Positions 29,710 to 39,180 are shown, counted from the first letter of the stretch. The stretch is 64,000 nucleotides of DNA from Lysobacter gummosus (GCF_001442805.1 NZ_CP011131.1:930001-994000); one strand, 5' to 3'. Notes: generated from the sequence alone by a model not told the origin. Numbers and translations are program-made.

Positions 29710-30854
29710 GCGGGAATTTCCTCTGTTACGACTGGATGCTGGGAATGGTTTGCGACGACGGCGTCGGGCTGCGTGGCCCTGCGCTCGAATGACAGGTTGG
29801 CGAGCTTGTAAATGTCCGCCTCGACGGTTGCGGTTTCGCGACCGGCGGCGTCGCGGGTGCGGCGGCGCGGACGGCGCGGTGCGCGCGGTCGCACTTCCGA
29901 GAGCAGGCGCGCGAGCACGCCGGCATCGAGATTGCCGCCGGAGACCACCGCGCACTTGCGCTTGCCGGCGATGCGGCGGCCGGCGGCCAGCGCCAGGGCG
30001 CCGGCGCCCTCGGCGATGATGTGTTCTTCCAGGGCCAGCCGGACCAGGGTTTCGCGCAGCTCGGCTTCGCGCACGATGACCACGTCGTCCAGCAGCGTGC
30101 TCAGCACGCGCTCGGTGAGGCGGCCGGGGTCCTTGACCCGCACGCCGTCGGCCAGGGTCGCGGCCGGTTCGATCAGGCGGCGATCGCCGCGCAGCGCGCG
30201 CGCCATCGAGTCCACGCCTTCGACCTGCGCGCCGATCACGCGCACGCGGCGCGCGGCGGCCGAGCCCGACAGCAATTCGGATTTCAACGCCAGCGCGACG
30301 CCGGCGGCCAGGCCGCCGCCGCCGATCGGCACCAGCACCACGTCGGGGGCGAACGCGGCCAGTTCCAGCGCTACCGTGCCTTGGCCGGCGATGACGTCGG
30401 GATCGTCGAAGGCCGACAGCAGGCGGTAATCGTGTTGTTGCGCCAGCTCGATCGCGAAGGCCTTGGCTTCGTCGTAGGTGTCGCCGTGCAGGCGCACGGT
30501 CGCGCCCCAGTGGGCGACGCCGGCGATCTTGGTCTGCGGCGCGGTGCGCGGCATCACCGTGATCGCGTTGACGCCCAGGCGGTACGCCGCCCAGGCCAGG
30601 CCTTGCGCGTGGTTGCCGGCGGAGGCGGCGATCACGGTGCGGTGATCGCCGCGTTCGCGCGCGGCCAGCAGCGCGTTCAAGGCGCCGCGCACCTTGTACG
30701 AACCGGTGCGCTGCAGGTTTTCCAGCTTCAACCAGCAGCCGAAACGTTCGGCGTGGTGCAGCGGCGTGGGATCCAGGTAGCGGCGCAGCCGCGCTTGCGC
30801 CGCCAACAGGTCGGCGGCGCTTACTTGGGCCATGCGGGCTACGTCGCCGTCCAT
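29706..30854 (-). CDS. ilvA: Threonine dehydratase, short form without a full ACT regulatory domain
   Basis: Encodes about 382 residues of a fold-type II PLP enzyme that deaminates threonine to 2-oxobutanoate for isoleucine synthesis. The PLP lysine is Lys54 in [26 protein letters not shown] and the phosphate-binding [11 protein letters not shown] follow. The catalytic domain ends near residue 325, leaving only about 55 low-complexity residues instead of the two ACT-like modules of the E. coli biosynthetic enzyme (514 residues). Sequence-wise it is TdcB-like, but its position between ilvE and leuA argues for a biosynthetic role. ATG at 30854 is 2 bp after the ilvE stop; ATG at 30833 is an alternative. 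Confidence 0.88.
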   Translation of the reverse strand: MDGDVARMAQVSAADLLAAQARLRRYLDPTPLHHAERFGCWLKLENLQRTGSYKVRGALNALLAARERGDHRTVIAASAGNHAQGLAWAAYRLGVNAITVMPRTAPQTKIAGVAHWGATVRLHGDTYDEAKAFAIELAQQHDYRLLSAFDDPDVIAGQGTVALELAAFAPDVVLVPIGGGGLAAGVALALKSELLSGSAAARRVRVIGAQVEGVDSMARALRGDRRLIEPAATLADGVRVKDPGRLTERVLSTLLDDVVIVREAELRETLVRLALEEHIIAEGAGALALAAGRRIAGKRKCAVVSGGNLDAGVLARLLSEVRPRAPRRPRRRTRDAAGRETATVEADIYKLANLSFERRATQPDAVVANHSQHPVVTEEIPA

Positions 30855-30856
30855 GA

Positions 30857-31894
30857 TCAGACCGCGGTCAGCCAGGAGGCGTAACGCGCTTCCTGCCCGC
30901 GCACCACGCGGCCGTACAGCGCCGCCAGTTCGCGCGTGACCGGGTTGTCGCCGAATTCGCGTCGATCCAGCACGGCGATCGCGGTGGCTTCGGCGGCGGT
31001 GCCGCAGACGAAGACTTCGTCCGCGTCCAGCAGCTCGTGCAGGGTCACTTCGCGAGACTCCGCGCCGGACAGCTCGATCATGGTGTCGCGGGTGATGCCC
31101 GGCAGCGCGTCGCGGTGATCGACCGAGGTGACCACGCCGTTCTTGACCATGAACACGTTGGCGCCGGTGCATTCGACGACGTAGCCCTTGTCGTCGGTGA
31201 ACAGCGCCTCGTCGAAGCCGCGCTGCTTGGCTTCGCGCTTGGCCAGGATCGAGTTGACGTAGGCGCCGCTGAGCTTCAGCGGCGGCATCGAGGTGGCCGG
31301 ATTGCGCTTCCACGGCGACACCGTCAGGCGCGTGCGCGCACCGCCCAGATGCACGACTTTCGCCATCGTCGCGATCATCAGGTGCTGGGTCAGCGGATCG
31401 ACGTCCAGGCCGATGCTGCCGGTGCCCATCCAGGTCAGCGGACGGATGTAGGCGTCGCGGTGGCCGTTGGCGCGCAGCGTTGCCAGGGTGGCCTGGGTCG
31501 CGCGCTCGGCATCGAACTCGATGCCGAACATGTCCGCGCCCTTGCGCATGCGTTCCATGTGCTCGGGCAGGCGGAACACCGCCGCGCCGCCGTCGGCGGT
31601 GGCATAGCTGCGGATGCCTTCGAACACCGCGGTGCCGTAGTGCATGGCGTGGGTGGTCAGCGGCGCTTCCGGAGCGTTGCCGGCGATAAAATTTCCGTCG
31701 AACCAAATGACGGGTTGATCCGTCGGATTCGGGACTTCGCTCCGAGCATGGGACTCAGAACGTCCGGATCCGGTCGGCTTGCCCTCGCTCTGACTGGGCG
31801 CATAAGCCCGCTCACGAACCGCGGAAGCCGCGAAGCCTCCATGCGCCGCTTCCGTTGCGGCCGGTTGATTAGCGATTTCGGTGTTCAGCTGCAT
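30857..31894 (-). CDS. ilvE: Branched-chain amino acid aminotransferase with an N-terminal extension
   Basis: Encodes 345 residues against about 305-310 in typical IlvE. The catalytic domain begins at [11 protein letters not shown] near residue 62, with [13 protein letters not shown], the PLP lysine region [17 protein letters not shown], and [14 protein letters not shown]. The first 58 residues are polar and low-complexity ([16 protein letters not shown]). The start at 31894 overlaps the ilvM end by 10 bp and no in-frame ATG, GTG or TTG start lies between it and the domain that would give a standard protein, so the extension seems real. It transaminates the 2-oxo acids of Ile, Val and Leu. 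Confidence 0.92.
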   Translation of the reverse strand: MQLNTEIANQPAATEAAHGGFAASAVRERAYAPSQSEGKPTGSGRSESHARSEVPNPTDQPVIWFDGNFIAGNAPEAPLTTHAMHYGTAVFEGIRSYATADGGAAVFRLPEHMERMRKGADMFGIEFDAERATQATLATLRANGHRDAYIRPLTWMGTGSIGLDVDPLTQHLMIATMAKVVHLGGARTRLTVSPWKRNPATSMPPLKLSGAYVNSILAKREAKQRGFDEALFTDDKGYVVECTGANVFMVKNGVVTSVDHRDALPGITRDTMIELSGAESREVTLHELLDADEVFVCGTAAEATAIAVLDRREFGDNPVTRELAALYGRVVRGQEARYASWLTAV

Positions 31895-32121
31895 GGAGAA
31901 ACCTCAACGGCAAGACAGTCGTAAAGCTTGGCGAGCTGGCTCTGCAAAGCGGTGTCGGCGCGATCGCCTTCCACCGTCATGCGCAGATGCCAGCGATCGC
32001 CGTCGGGTTGCGCTTCGCCGTCCACGGAGAGCGGACGGAAACCGCGGCGTTCGGCGGCGCCCAATACGCGTGCCAGCGCGCCTTCGGCCTGGCGCAGGGT
32101 CAGTTCAAGCTGGTATCGCAT
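31885..32121 (-). CDS. ilvM: Acetolactate synthase small regulatory subunit (IlvM-like ACT domain)
   Basis: Encodes 78 residues consisting of a single ACT-like fold: YQLELTLRQAEGALARVLGAAERRGF gives the first strand-helix unit and WHLRMTVEGDR the following strand. Length and gene order match IlvM of the ilvGM isozyme rather than the longer IlvN/IlvH. It overlaps ilvG by 17 bp and ilvE by 10 bp, pointing to tight translational coupling and a stable complex with IlvG. Confidence 0.9.
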   Translation of the reverse strand: MRYQLELTLRQAEGALARVLGAAERRGFRPLSVDGEAQPDGDRWHLRMTVEGDRADTALQSQLAKLYDCLAVEVSPCS

Positions 32122-33859
32122 CGGCGTCCTCCTTTTCGGCGGTGGTGGGTGGCGTGAGGCTGGTGATGGCGTCCGCGTCGCCCGCTTCCGGGTCGAGCAT
32201 CTGCGCGTTGTTGTGATTGGGCGGGACCAGCGGCCAGACGTTGGCGGCCTGGTCGATGGCCACGTGCAGCAGCACCGGGCCCGGGGTTTCCAGCATGTAG
32301 GTCAGCGCTTCCTCGACCGAGTCGGCGCGATCGACATACATCGCCTTGACCCCGAACGCGGCGGCCAGCGCGCAGAAGTCCGGGTTGTCGGACAGGTCGA
32401 TCTCGGAATAGCGGCGTTCGAAGAACAGTTCCTGCCACTGCCGGACCATGCCCAGGGCCTGGTTGTCGAGCAGCACGATCTTCACCGGCAGGCGATAGCG
32501 CGCGATCGTCGCCAGCTCCTGCACGTTCATCAGGAACGAGCCGTCGCCGCTGACGCAGATCACCTGCGCCTGCGGGCTTTCCAGCTGAGCGCCCAACGCG
32601 GCCGGCACGCCGAAACCCATCGCGCCCAGCGCGCCGCTGGTCAGGTGCTTGCGCGGATCGTTGAACTGCCAGTGCTGCGCGACCCACATCTGATGCTGGC
32701 CGACATCGCACGAGACGATGGCTTCCGGCGCCAGTTCCGACAGGCGGCGCAGCAGGGCCGGCGCGTACACGGTTTCGCCGGGTGCGTCGTAGCGCGGCGC
32801 GCATTCGCGCTTGCGCTGCAGGCAGGTGTCGCGCCAGGCGCGGCGCGCGGCGCCGTTGCGGGCCTGCAGTTGCGCGGTGACCGGGGGCGTCAGCGCGTCC
32901 AGCGAGCGGCGCAGGTCGCCGTTGACCGCGGCGTCGGCGTGACGCAGCTTGCCGATCTCGCAGGCGTCCAGATCCATGTGCACCACGCGCGCATTCGGCG
33001 CGAACTCGTCCAGCTTGCCGGTGGCGCGGTCGTCGAAACGCGCGCCGACCACGATCAGCAGATCGCATTCCTGCACGGACAGATTCGCCGCGCGGTTGCC
33101 GTGCATGCCCAGCATGCCCAGGTTCAGGGCGTGATCGGCCGGCAGCGCGCCCAGTCCCTTCAAGGTCAGCACGGACGGAATCTGGCTGCCCTCGACGAAG
33201 GCGCGGAACGATTCGACCGCATCGCCGAGGGCGATGCCGCCGCCGCCGTACACCAGCGGTTTGCGTGCGTGCGCGATCAGCGCGGCGGCTTCGTGATACG
33301 CAGCGTCGGCCGCGGCCGGCACCGGATCGGTCGGCAGCGGCACGTGCGCGGGCAGATGCGAGGCGTCCTGGTTCTGCACGTCCTTGGGCAGATCGATCAG
33401 CACCGGGCCGGGGCGGCCCGAACGCGCCAGGCGGAAGGCTTCGCCGACGATGCGCGGCAGGTCATCGACCTTACGCGCGATGAAGCTGTGCTTGACGATC
33501 GGCATGGTCATGCCGAACACGTCCAGTTCCTGGAACGCATCGGTGCCCATCAGCGTGGTCGCGACTTGACCGGTGATGGCGACCATCGGCACCGAGTCCA
33601 GCATTGCATCGGCGATGCCGGTGACCAGGTTGGACGCGCCGGGTCCGGAAGTGGCTACGCAAACGCCGACTCGCCCGCTGGCACGGGCGTAGCCGTTCGC
33701 CGCGAAAGCCGCGCCTTGCTCGTGACGGACCAGGATGTGCTTCAGGTCCGACCCGTGCAGGGCATCGTAGAAAGGCATGATCGTGCCGCCCGGATAACCG
33801 AACAGAACGTCGACGCCTTCTGCGGCCAGTGCTTGCACCAGCCAGCGGGCACCGTTCAT
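32105..33859 (-). CDS. ilvG: Acetolactate synthase large catalytic subunit (IlvG/IlvB type)
   Basis: Encodes 584 residues of a ThDP-dependent enzyme. The catalytic glutamate is Glu47 in VRHEQGAAFAANGYAR. The FAD-region block MLGMHGNRAANLSVQECD and the ThDP-Mg motif GDGSFLMNVQELATIARY are present. It forms 2-acetolactate and 2-aceto-2-hydroxybutyrate for Val/Leu and Ile. ATG at 33859 overlaps the ilvC stop by one base (TGATG). The C-terminal tail is acidic and extends past the usual end by about 20 residues, running into ilvM. Confidence 0.96.
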   Translation of the reverse strand: MNGARWLVQALAAEGVDVLFGYPGGTIMPFYDALHGSDLKHILVRHEQGAAFAANGYARASGRVGVCVATSGPGASNLVTGIADAMLDSVPMVAITGQVATTLMGTDAFQELDVFGMTMPIVKHSFIARKVDDLPRIVGEAFRLARSGRPGPVLIDLPKDVQNQDASHLPAHVPLPTDPVPAAADAAYHEAAALIAHARKPLVYGGGGIALGDAVESFRAFVEGSQIPSVLTLKGLGALPADHALNLGMLGMHGNRAANLSVQECDLLIVVGARFDDRATGKLDEFAPNARVVHMDLDACEIGKLRHADAAVNGDLRRSLDALTPPVTAQLQARNGAARRAWRDTCLQRKRECAPRYDAPGETVYAPALLRRLSELAPEAIVSCDVGQHQMWVAQHWQFNDPRKHLTSGALGAMGFGVPAALGAQLESPQAQVICVSGDGSFLMNVQELATIARYRLPVKIVLLDNQALGMVRQWQELFFERRYSEIDLSDNPDFCALAAAFGVKAMYVDRADSVEEALTYMLETPGPVLLHVAIDQAANVWPLVPPNHNNAQMLDPEAGDADAITSLTPPTTAEKEDADAIPA

Positions 33860-34884
33860 CAGGCAGCCTCTTCCTGTCGTTCGCCGCGTGTGGCGGCGGG
33901 AGCGGCGGTCTGCGCCTTGGGCGCGTTGTCCAGCCACTTCATGTTGGCGCGCAGTTTCTTGCCGACCGCTTCGATCGGGTGCTCCAGATCGCCCTGCTTG
34001 AGCGCCTTGTAGTTGGCGTTGCCGGCGGCGTATTCGGCGATCCACTGCCTGGCGAAGGTGCCGTCCTGGATTTCGGTCAGGACTTTGCGCATCTGCGCTT
34101 TGGTGTGGTCATCGACGATGTAGGTGCCGCGGGTCAGCGCGCCGTACTGCGCGGTCTCGCTGATGAACTCGTGCATGCGGGTGACGCCGCCTTCGTAGAA
34201 CAGGTCCACGATCAGCTTCAGTTCGTGCAGGCATTCGTAGTAGGCCACTTCCGGCTGGTAACCGGCTTCGACCAGGGTTTCCCAGCCGGCCTGGACCAGC
34301 TTGGTCGCGCCGCCGCACAGCACGGCTTGTTCGCCGAACAGATCGGTTTCGGTCTCTTCCTTGAAGGTGGTCTTGATCGCGTTCTGGCGCGCGCCGCCGA
34401 TGCCGCCGCAGTAGGTCAGGGCGAACTCTTCCGCGCGGCCGGTCTTGTCCTGATGCACGGCATAGACGCTGGGCACGCCGCGGCCGATTTCGTATTCGCG
34501 GCGCACCAGCGCGCCCGGGCCCTTCGGCGCGACCAGCACCACGTCGAGATCGGCGCGCGGCGCGATCTGGCCGTAATGCACGTTGAAGCCGTGCGCGAAC
34601 AGCAGGCAGGCGCCTTGCTTGATGTTGGGCTCGATGACATCGCGATACAGCTGCGGCTGAACCATGTCGGGCGTCAGCACCGCGACCAGCTCGGCTTCGG
34701 CGACCGCTTCGGCCGGAGTCTTGACGGTGAAGCCGTCGGCCTTGGCCTTCAGCTCGGTCGGGCCGCCCGGACGCAGGCCTACGGTGACGTCGAAGCCGGA
34801 ATCGCGAAGGTTGAGCGCGTGCGCGCGGCCTTGGCTGCCGTAGCCGACGATGGCGATCTTGGGGCGGAAGCTCGTTGCTGTCAT
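33859..34884 (-). CDS. ilvC: Ketol-acid reductoisomerase (NADP+), class I
   Basis: Encodes 341 residues. The Rossmann loop is [19 protein letters not shown] (GXGXXG at 14-19), followed by the [12 protein letters not shown] block and [17 protein letters not shown], which contributes the metal-binding acids. It converts acetolactate to 2,3-dihydroxyisovalerate. It lies between ilvD (57 bp upstream gap) and ilvG (1-bp overlap). Confidence 0.97.
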   Translation of the reverse strand: MTATSFRPKIAIVGYGSQGRAHALNLRDSGFDVTVGLRPGGPTELKAKADGFTVKTPAEAVAEAELVAVLTPDMVQPQLYRDVIEPNIKQGACLLFAHGFNVHYGQIAPRADLDVVLVAPKGPGALVRREYEIGRGVPSVYAVHQDKTGRAEEFALTYCGGIGGARQNAIKTTFKEETETDLFGEQAVLCGGATKLVQAGWETLVEAGYQPEVAYYECLHELKLIVDLFYEGGVTRMHEFISETAQYGALTRGTYIVDDHTKAQMRKVLTEIQDGTFARQWIAEYAAGNANYKALKQGDLEHPIEAVGKKLRANMKWLDNAPKAQTAAPAATRGERQEEAA

Positions 34885-34904
34885 GTCTGTGGTCTCGGGA
34901 AGGG

Positions 34905-34939
34905 GAGGAACGAGTTGAGAGGAGTGAGTGGTGAGTGGC
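34905..34939. repeat. GGAGTGAGT-type dispersed unit after ilvD
   Basis: About 35 nt containing GAGAGGAGTGAGTGGTGAGT lies between the ilvD stop and the ilvC start. It aligns well with the two units in the glpF-glpK gap (21731-21760 and the inverse of 21809-21843). Confidence 0.6.
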
Positions 34940-34941
34940 GA

Positions 34942-36675
34942 TCAGGCGGGTTCGGTTGCGGGTTCTTCGATCAGGGTGGCTTCGATTCTTTTCGCCGGCG
35001 GCGATTGCAGCGGGCCGGGCGCGGTCACCGCGCCCTGCGAGGCCGAGCCGACCAGTCGCGCGTACTTGGCCAGCACGCCGGTGGTCACGCGCGGCGCGAT
35101 CCGCGCCGGTTCGCGCGAGGACAGATCGGCGGCGACCTCCAACTTGCGCGTCTTGACGTCGATGCTGACGCGGTCGCCTTCGCGCAGGCGCGCGATCGGC
35201 CCGCCGTGCGCGGCTTCCGGCGAGATGTGGCCGACCATGAAGCCGTGCGTAGCGCCGCTGAAGCGGCCGTCGGTGATCAAGGCGACGTCGTTGCTCAGGC
35301 CCTGGCCGACCAGGGCCGCGGTCACCGCCAGCATTTCGCGCATGCCCGGGCCGCCGGTGGGGCCTTCGAAGCGGATCACCACGATGTCGCCGGCCTGGAT
35401 CTGCCGCGCCTGCACTGCGGCGAAGGCGGCTTCTTCCGAATCGAACACCCGCGCCGGGCCTTCGAAATGTTCGCGGCCGTGGCCGGCCAGCTTGAGGATG
35501 CAGCCTTCCGGCGCCAGGTTGCCGTAGATGATCGAGTAACCGCCGCGCGGCTTGATCGGATCGTTGACCGGACGCACGACGTCCTGCACATCGGCCATCA
35601 CCGCTTCGGACAGCTCCTGGAAAAAGGAACGGCCGGTGACCGTGGGAATATCCTCGATCAGACCGGCCGTCTTCAGCTCGCGCGCCACCAGCGCCGCGCC
35701 GCCGAATTCGAACATTTCCGCGGCGGTGTAGCGTCCGCCGGGTTTCAGGTCGGCGATCACCGGCGTATGCGCGGCGGCTTCGAACTCTTCCAGGTCGAAG
35801 GCGACGCCGGCTTCGTGCGCGATCGCCAGCAGATGCAGCGCGGCGTTGGTCGAACCGGCGGTGGCCGAGACCGCGCGCGCGGCGTTGCGCAGCGCATCCA
35901 CGCTCAGCAGCGCGCGCGGGGTCGGGCCGCCGTTGCGCAGTTGCTGCATGACCAGTTCGCCGCACAGGCGCGCGGCTTCGGGCTTGTCTTCGTGGATCGC
36001 CGGGATGTCGTTGTAGCCCAGCGGCGACAAGCCCAGGAAGGTCAGCACCATCGCCATGGTGTTGGCGGTAAACTGGCCGCCGCAGGCGCCGGCACCGGGG
36101 CAGGCGTGCGATTCGATGCGATGCAGTTCGCTGTCGTCGATGCGCCCGGCCGAATGCGCGCCGACCGCTTCGAACACGTCCTGCACGGTCAGCGGCTTGT
36201 CGTCGCTCTGGCCTTTCTTCGACGGGCAATGGCCCGGCATGATCGTGCCGCCGTAGAGGATCACGGTCGGGATATCCAGGCGCGCGGCGGCCATCGCCGC
36301 GGCCGGGATGGTCTTGTCGCAGCCGACCAGCAGCACCATCGCGTCCAGGCAGTGGCCGGACACGGCCAGCTCGATCGAATCGGCGATGGTTTCGCGCGAA
36401 GCCAGCGACGCGCGCATGCCGTCGGTGCCCATCGCGATGCCGTCGGTGACGGCGATGGTGTTGAACTCGATCGGCGTGCCGCCGCCGTCGTGCACGCCGC
36501 GGCGCACATGCTGGGCCAGATCGCGCAGGGTGATGTTGCACGGCGAGACGTCGGACCAGGTGTGGACGACGGCGACCAGCGGTCTGGCGATGGCCGCGTC
36601 GTCCAGGCCCGTGGCGCGCAGCATCGCGCGCGCGGGGGCTCGGGCCGGGCCTTGCTTGATGGCGTTGCTTCTCAC
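34942..36675 (-). CDS. ilvD: Dihydroxy-acid dehydratase
   Basis: Encodes 577 residues. The Fe-S ligands are in place: Cys46 (DVSPCNITL), Cys119 (LVGCDKTIP, with the neighbouring Lys121 that is carbamylated in this family) and Cys192 ([13 protein letters not shown]). It dehydrates dihydroxy acids to 2-oxo acids in Ile and Val synthesis. The start is GTG at 36675, supported by AAGGAA nine bases upstream; no ATG fits. It is the first structural gene behind the ilv leader and attenuator. Confidence 0.96.
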   Translation of the reverse strand: MRSNAIKQGPARAPARAMLRATGLDDAAIARPLVAVVHTWSDVSPCNITLRDLAQHVRRGVHDGGGTPIEFNTIAVTDGIAMGTDGMRASLASRETIADSIELAVSGHCLDAMVLLVGCDKTIPAAAMAAARLDIPTVILYGGTIMPGHCPSKKGQSDDKPLTVQDVFEAVGAHSAGRIDDSELHRIESHACPGAGACGGQFTANTMAMVLTFLGLSPLGYNDIPAIHEDKPEAARLCGELVMQQLRNGGPTPRALLSVDALRNAARAVSATAGSTNAALHLLAIAHEAGVAFDLEEFEAAAHTPVIADLKPGGRYTAAEMFEFGGAALVARELKTAGLIEDIPTVTGRSFFQELSEAVMADVQDVVRPVNDPIKPRGGYSIIYGNLAPEGCILKLAGHGREHFEGPARVFDSEEAAFAAVQARQIQAGDIVVIRFEGPTGGPGMREMLAVTAALVGQGLSNDVALITDGRFSGATHGFMVGHISPEAAHGGPIARLREGDRVSIDVKTRKLEVAADLSSREPARIAPRVTTGVLAKYARLVGSASQGAVTAPGPLQSPPAKRIEATLIEEPATEPA

Positions 36676-36759
36676 GAACGGCGATTCCTTTGCTGCGAAT
36701 CCTTCGCAGTGCCCGCACGTCCGCGTGCGGTGTTTTCAGGAACCCAGGGCCGTAAAACG

Positions 36760-36844
36760 AAAAACCCCGCGCCTTTTGGGCGCGGGGTTCAGGTTCTTTC
36801 GACCTTGGGTTGTGTGTTTTTCTACACGAACCCGCTTCCCGCGC
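36760..36844 (-). promoter_or_regulatory. ilv attenuator: terminator and competing antiterminator
   Basis: On the minus strand an 11-bp stem (AACCCCGCGCC/GGCGCGGGGTT, 36763-36789) is followed by UUUUU, a complete intrinsic terminator ahead of ilvD. The 5' arm (36780-36786, CCCGCGC) is perfectly complementary to GCGCGGG at 36838-36844 inside the leader coding region just after the Ile/Leu/Val run, giving the antiterminator. A third helix, GGGTT.GTGT with ACAC..AACCC around the leader stop codon, can act as a pause hairpin. Stalling at the ILV codons would therefore favour read-through into ilvD. Confidence 0.85.
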
Positions 36845-36986
36845 TGATAAACCCGGTAATAAGTACGAGTACGAGAATGGTCGTGGCGATTGCGGGCGCA
36901 AGGCGGAGCAAGACGCGCGCGGCGTCGTTCGAGGCCTTGGCGGCCTGGAGCGAAGTCGTCTGCGGGTGGTTGCTGCGCTGCGTCAT
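36822..36986 (-). CDS. ilvL: ilv operon leader peptide
   Basis: A 54-codon reading frame whose residues 33-47 read IATTILVLVLITGFI, with four Ile, three Leu, two Val and three Thr codons in 15 positions. This is the hallmark of a branched-chain attenuator peptide; nothing else in the frame resembles a functional protein. The stop TAG (36822-36824) lies just ahead of the terminator stem. No Shine-Dalgarno precedes the ATG; TTGACA lies 37 bases upstream, so the transcript may begin at or next to the ATG. The first 30 residues are longer than in enterobacterial leaders and of unknown importance. Confidence 0.85.
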   Translation of the reverse strand: MTQRSNHPQTTSLQAAKASNDAARVLLRLAPAIATTILVLVLITGFISAGSGFV

Positions 36987-36993
36987 GGGGTCG

Positions 36994-37047
36994 AGAAGAG
37001 CATGTCGGTTCGGCGCTTGTCAATAGTTTCGTCGGCAACCAGCGCAA
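36994..37047 (-). promoter_or_regulatory. Candidate promoters of the ilv-leu operon
   Basis: A perfect -35 TTGACA occupies 37018-37023. With an 18-nt spacer the -10 would be TCTTCT (36994-36999), which is weak, and the start point would fall at the leader ATG. A second possibility is TTGCGC (37042-37047) with TATTGA (37020-37025), 16-nt spacing, giving a leader of about 24 nt. The choice needs a mapped start site. Confidence 0.4.
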
Positions 37048-37148
37048 CTCGCATAGCGCGTCACAGCTCGCCATTGCCGGATCGCCCATTGCGACCCGGG
37101 CTTGCAACGTCCGTGGCTCGGCCTGACTGACGGCGCCGACGGCTGCGC

Positions 37149-37664
37149 TTAATCAGGCAGGCATCCGCCTTTGTCGCCGCTGCCAGCCGGCCGGCGTGAG
37201 CGCAGGCTGGGTTCGGGCTGCAAGGGCGTCGAACCGCCCTGGTCGACGAACACCTCGACCCGGCAGCCGCCCGAGCCGCTGGCCAGTTCGGTTACGTAGC
37301 GCTGGCCGGCCTGCGGCACGAAGGTGGCGAACGCGGTGCAACTGCTGATGGTGCGGTTCGGGTAGCCGTAGGCAATCTGCCCGAGCAGGCTCAGGGTGAA
37401 CTCCTTGCCCGCGTCGATCTTGGATTCGGCGTCGCCGCGGGGCCCCATGCCGAATCCCAAGCCGGACATGCCGACCATCCGGCCACCCGAACAGGTGCGC
37501 CCGTCGACGAAGGTGCGTGGGTACAAACGCATGGTGTCGGAGGGGTTGCGGATCGACAGCGTGGCGGAGCCTTCGGCGGTGGGCGGCTGATATGTGACGC
37601 ACCCGGCCAGCGCCAATAGCGGGGCGATAGTCGCGGTAATGAATTGCTTGTTGACTCGTTTCAC
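37149..37664 (-). CDS. Putative lipoprotein of unknown function
   Basis: Encodes 171 residues. The lipobox LLALAGC near residue 25 predicts an outer or inner membrane lipoprotein. The mature part has four or more cysteines (RTCSGGRM, ISSCTAF, GGCRVEVF), a Gly/Met-rich loop VGMSGLGFGMGPRGD and a beta-rich pattern. The start is GTG at 37664, backed by AGGGGG four bases upstream. It lies downstream of thrC on the same strand, 220 bp away, and upstream of the ilv promoter region, convergent with neither. No family recognised. Confidence 0.75.
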   Translation of the reverse strand: MKRVNKQFITATIAPLLALAGCVTYQPPTAEGSATLSIRNPSDTMRLYPRTFVDGRTCSGGRMVGMSGLGFGMGPRGDAESKIDAGKEFTLSLLGQIAYGYPNRTISSCTAFATFVPQAGQRYVTELASGSGGCRVEVFVDQGGSTPLQPEPSLRSRRPAGSGDKGGCLPD

Positions 37665-37884
37665 ATGACCCCCTGTTGCGCTCGCATGCGGCGACGGCCG
37701 CGCGGCGGCGAGGATCATACGGCAGCGTCTGGACGGTCCGGTTGCGCGCGCAAATTCGATGTCGCTGGGCCATGGTCAGGAAGCCGGGGTCATGGAAGCG
37801 GTGCTGGCGCTGACTCCTTTCGCATGAAGAGCCGGATGCGACGCACGCGCCGCTGATTGCAGCGCGCGTGCGGATTCGCGTTGT

Positions 37885-39180
37885 TCAACGATCGCTGGCC
37901 AGCAGATACTCACGCAGTGCTGCATAGTCATCCGCCATCGCGTCGGCGGACGCCGGCCGGGCGAGCGACTCGGCTAACGCCGGCGGCGGCTCGACCGCAT
38001 GCCCCACCAGCGGCTCGACGATGCTCTCGAACTTGGCCGGATGGGCGGTGGCGACCACCGCCCACGGCCGCTCGTCGCCTTGCGCGCGCAGCGTTTCCAG
38101 CAGATGCAGACCGGTCGCGGTATGCGGGCAGGGCACCACGCCGTGGCGTTGCGGCGCATTGCGAATGGTGTCGACGATGACGGCGTCGGCGATGCTCTGC
38201 GCCTGCGTGGCGCGGCGCAGTTCGGCGTCGTCGCGATGCCAATAGCGCAGCCGCTCGAAGTTGCTCGGCGCGCCCACGTCCATGGCATTGGCCAAGGTCG
38301 CCCGGGTCGGCTGGGCGAGATAGTCGGCGCCGGCGAAGTAGCGCGGCAAGGTGTCGTTGGCGTTGGTCGCCAGGCGGATCTCGCCGATCGGCAGGCCCAT
38401 GCGCTTGGCGACGAAGGCCGCGCAGGCGTTGCCGAGGTTGCCGGTGGGCACGATGAAGTTCAGCGGCTCGCCGCGCTGGGCGTAGTGGCGACTGGCGGCG
38501 TGCGCGTAGTACGCCGCCTGCGGCAGCAGCCGGCCCAGGCTGATGCTGTTGGCCGAGCTCAACGGCCGCTGCGCGCGCAGAGCATCGTCGGACAACGCCT
38601 GCTTGGCCAAGCGTTGGCAAGCGTCGAAGTCGCCGTCCACGCGCAAGGCTTGCACGTTGTCGCCCCAGCAGCCCAGGCCGTGCGCCTGGCGCGGCGAGAC
38701 GCGGCCGTCGGGATAGAGGATGACCACGTGGAAACCCGGGCGGCGATGAAACGCGGCGGCGACCGCGGCGCCGGTGTCGCCGGAGGTGGCGACCAGGATC
38801 GTCGTGGGCGCGGCGGTGTCCTCGCGCAATCCGGCCAGGGCTTCGGCGAGAAAGCGCGCGGCGTAGTCCTTGAACGCGGCGGTGGGGCCGTGGAACAGCT
38901 CCAGCAGCCAGTTGTCGGGTTGCGACAGCGGGCGCAGCGGCGCGTCGAAGGAAAACGCGCGCGCGCAGATCTCGCGCAGCGATTCGCGCAAGGCCGATTG
39001 TTCGAAGTAGGGCGCGAGGATCGCGTGCGCGGTCGCGTCCAGTCCGTCGGCGGCGAGCGGTTGCGACAGCGCGGGGAAACGTTCGGGCACGTACAGGCCG
39101 CCGTCGGGGGCGAGACCGGCCGACAAGGCCTGGTCGATCGCGGTGGGCGGCGTTCGTCCGCGGGTGCTCAGGAAATTCAT
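37885..39180 (-). CDS. thrC: Threonine synthase
   Basis: Encodes 431 residues of a fold-type II PLP enzyme. The PLP lysine is Lys104 in HGPTAAFKDYAARFL, followed by ATSGDTGAAVAAAF and IVPTGNLGNACAAF. It converts O-phosphohomoserine to threonine. It is the last thr gene, separated from thrB by 193 bp that hold a paired palindrome, unlike the 4-bp overlap between thrA and thrB. Confidence 0.97.
   Translation of the reverse strand: MNFLSTRGRTPPTAIDQALSAGLAPDGGLYVPERFPALSQPLAADGLDATAHAILAPYFEQSALRESLREICARAFSFDAPLRPLSQPDNWLLELFHGPTAAFKDYAARFLAEALAGLREDTAAPTTILVATSGDTGAAVAAAFHRRPGFHVVILYPDGRVSPRQAHGLGCWGDNVQALRVDGDFDACQRLAKQALSDDALRAQRPLSSANSISLGRLLPQAAYYAHAASRHYAQRGEPLNFIVPTGNLGNACAAFVAKRMGLPIGEIRLATNANDTLPRYFAGADYLAQPTRATLANAMDVGAPSNFERLRYWHRDDAELRRATQAQSIADAVIVDTIRNAPQRHGVVPCPHTATGLHLLETLRAQGDERPWAVVATAHPAKFESIVEPLVGHAVEPPPALAESLARPASADAMADDYAALREYLLASDR

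Noticed and set aside
31928..34012. Open frame of about 694 codons antisense to ilvG and ilvM
   Set aside because: Shadow of acetolactate synthase genes; no ribosome-binding site or recognisable protein features.
33829..37026. Open frame of about 1065 codons on the plus strand, antisense to ilvC and ilvD
   Set aside because: It mirrors genes with unmistakable homology; in GC-rich DNA the antisense frame stays open through third-position bias. The translation is low-complexity Arg/Gly/Ala/His with no motif.
37842..37872. Hairpin CGCACGCGC/GCGCGTGCG downstream of thrC as a terminator
   Set aside because: The stem is good but no U-tract follows on the minus strand; too weak to list as a terminator.
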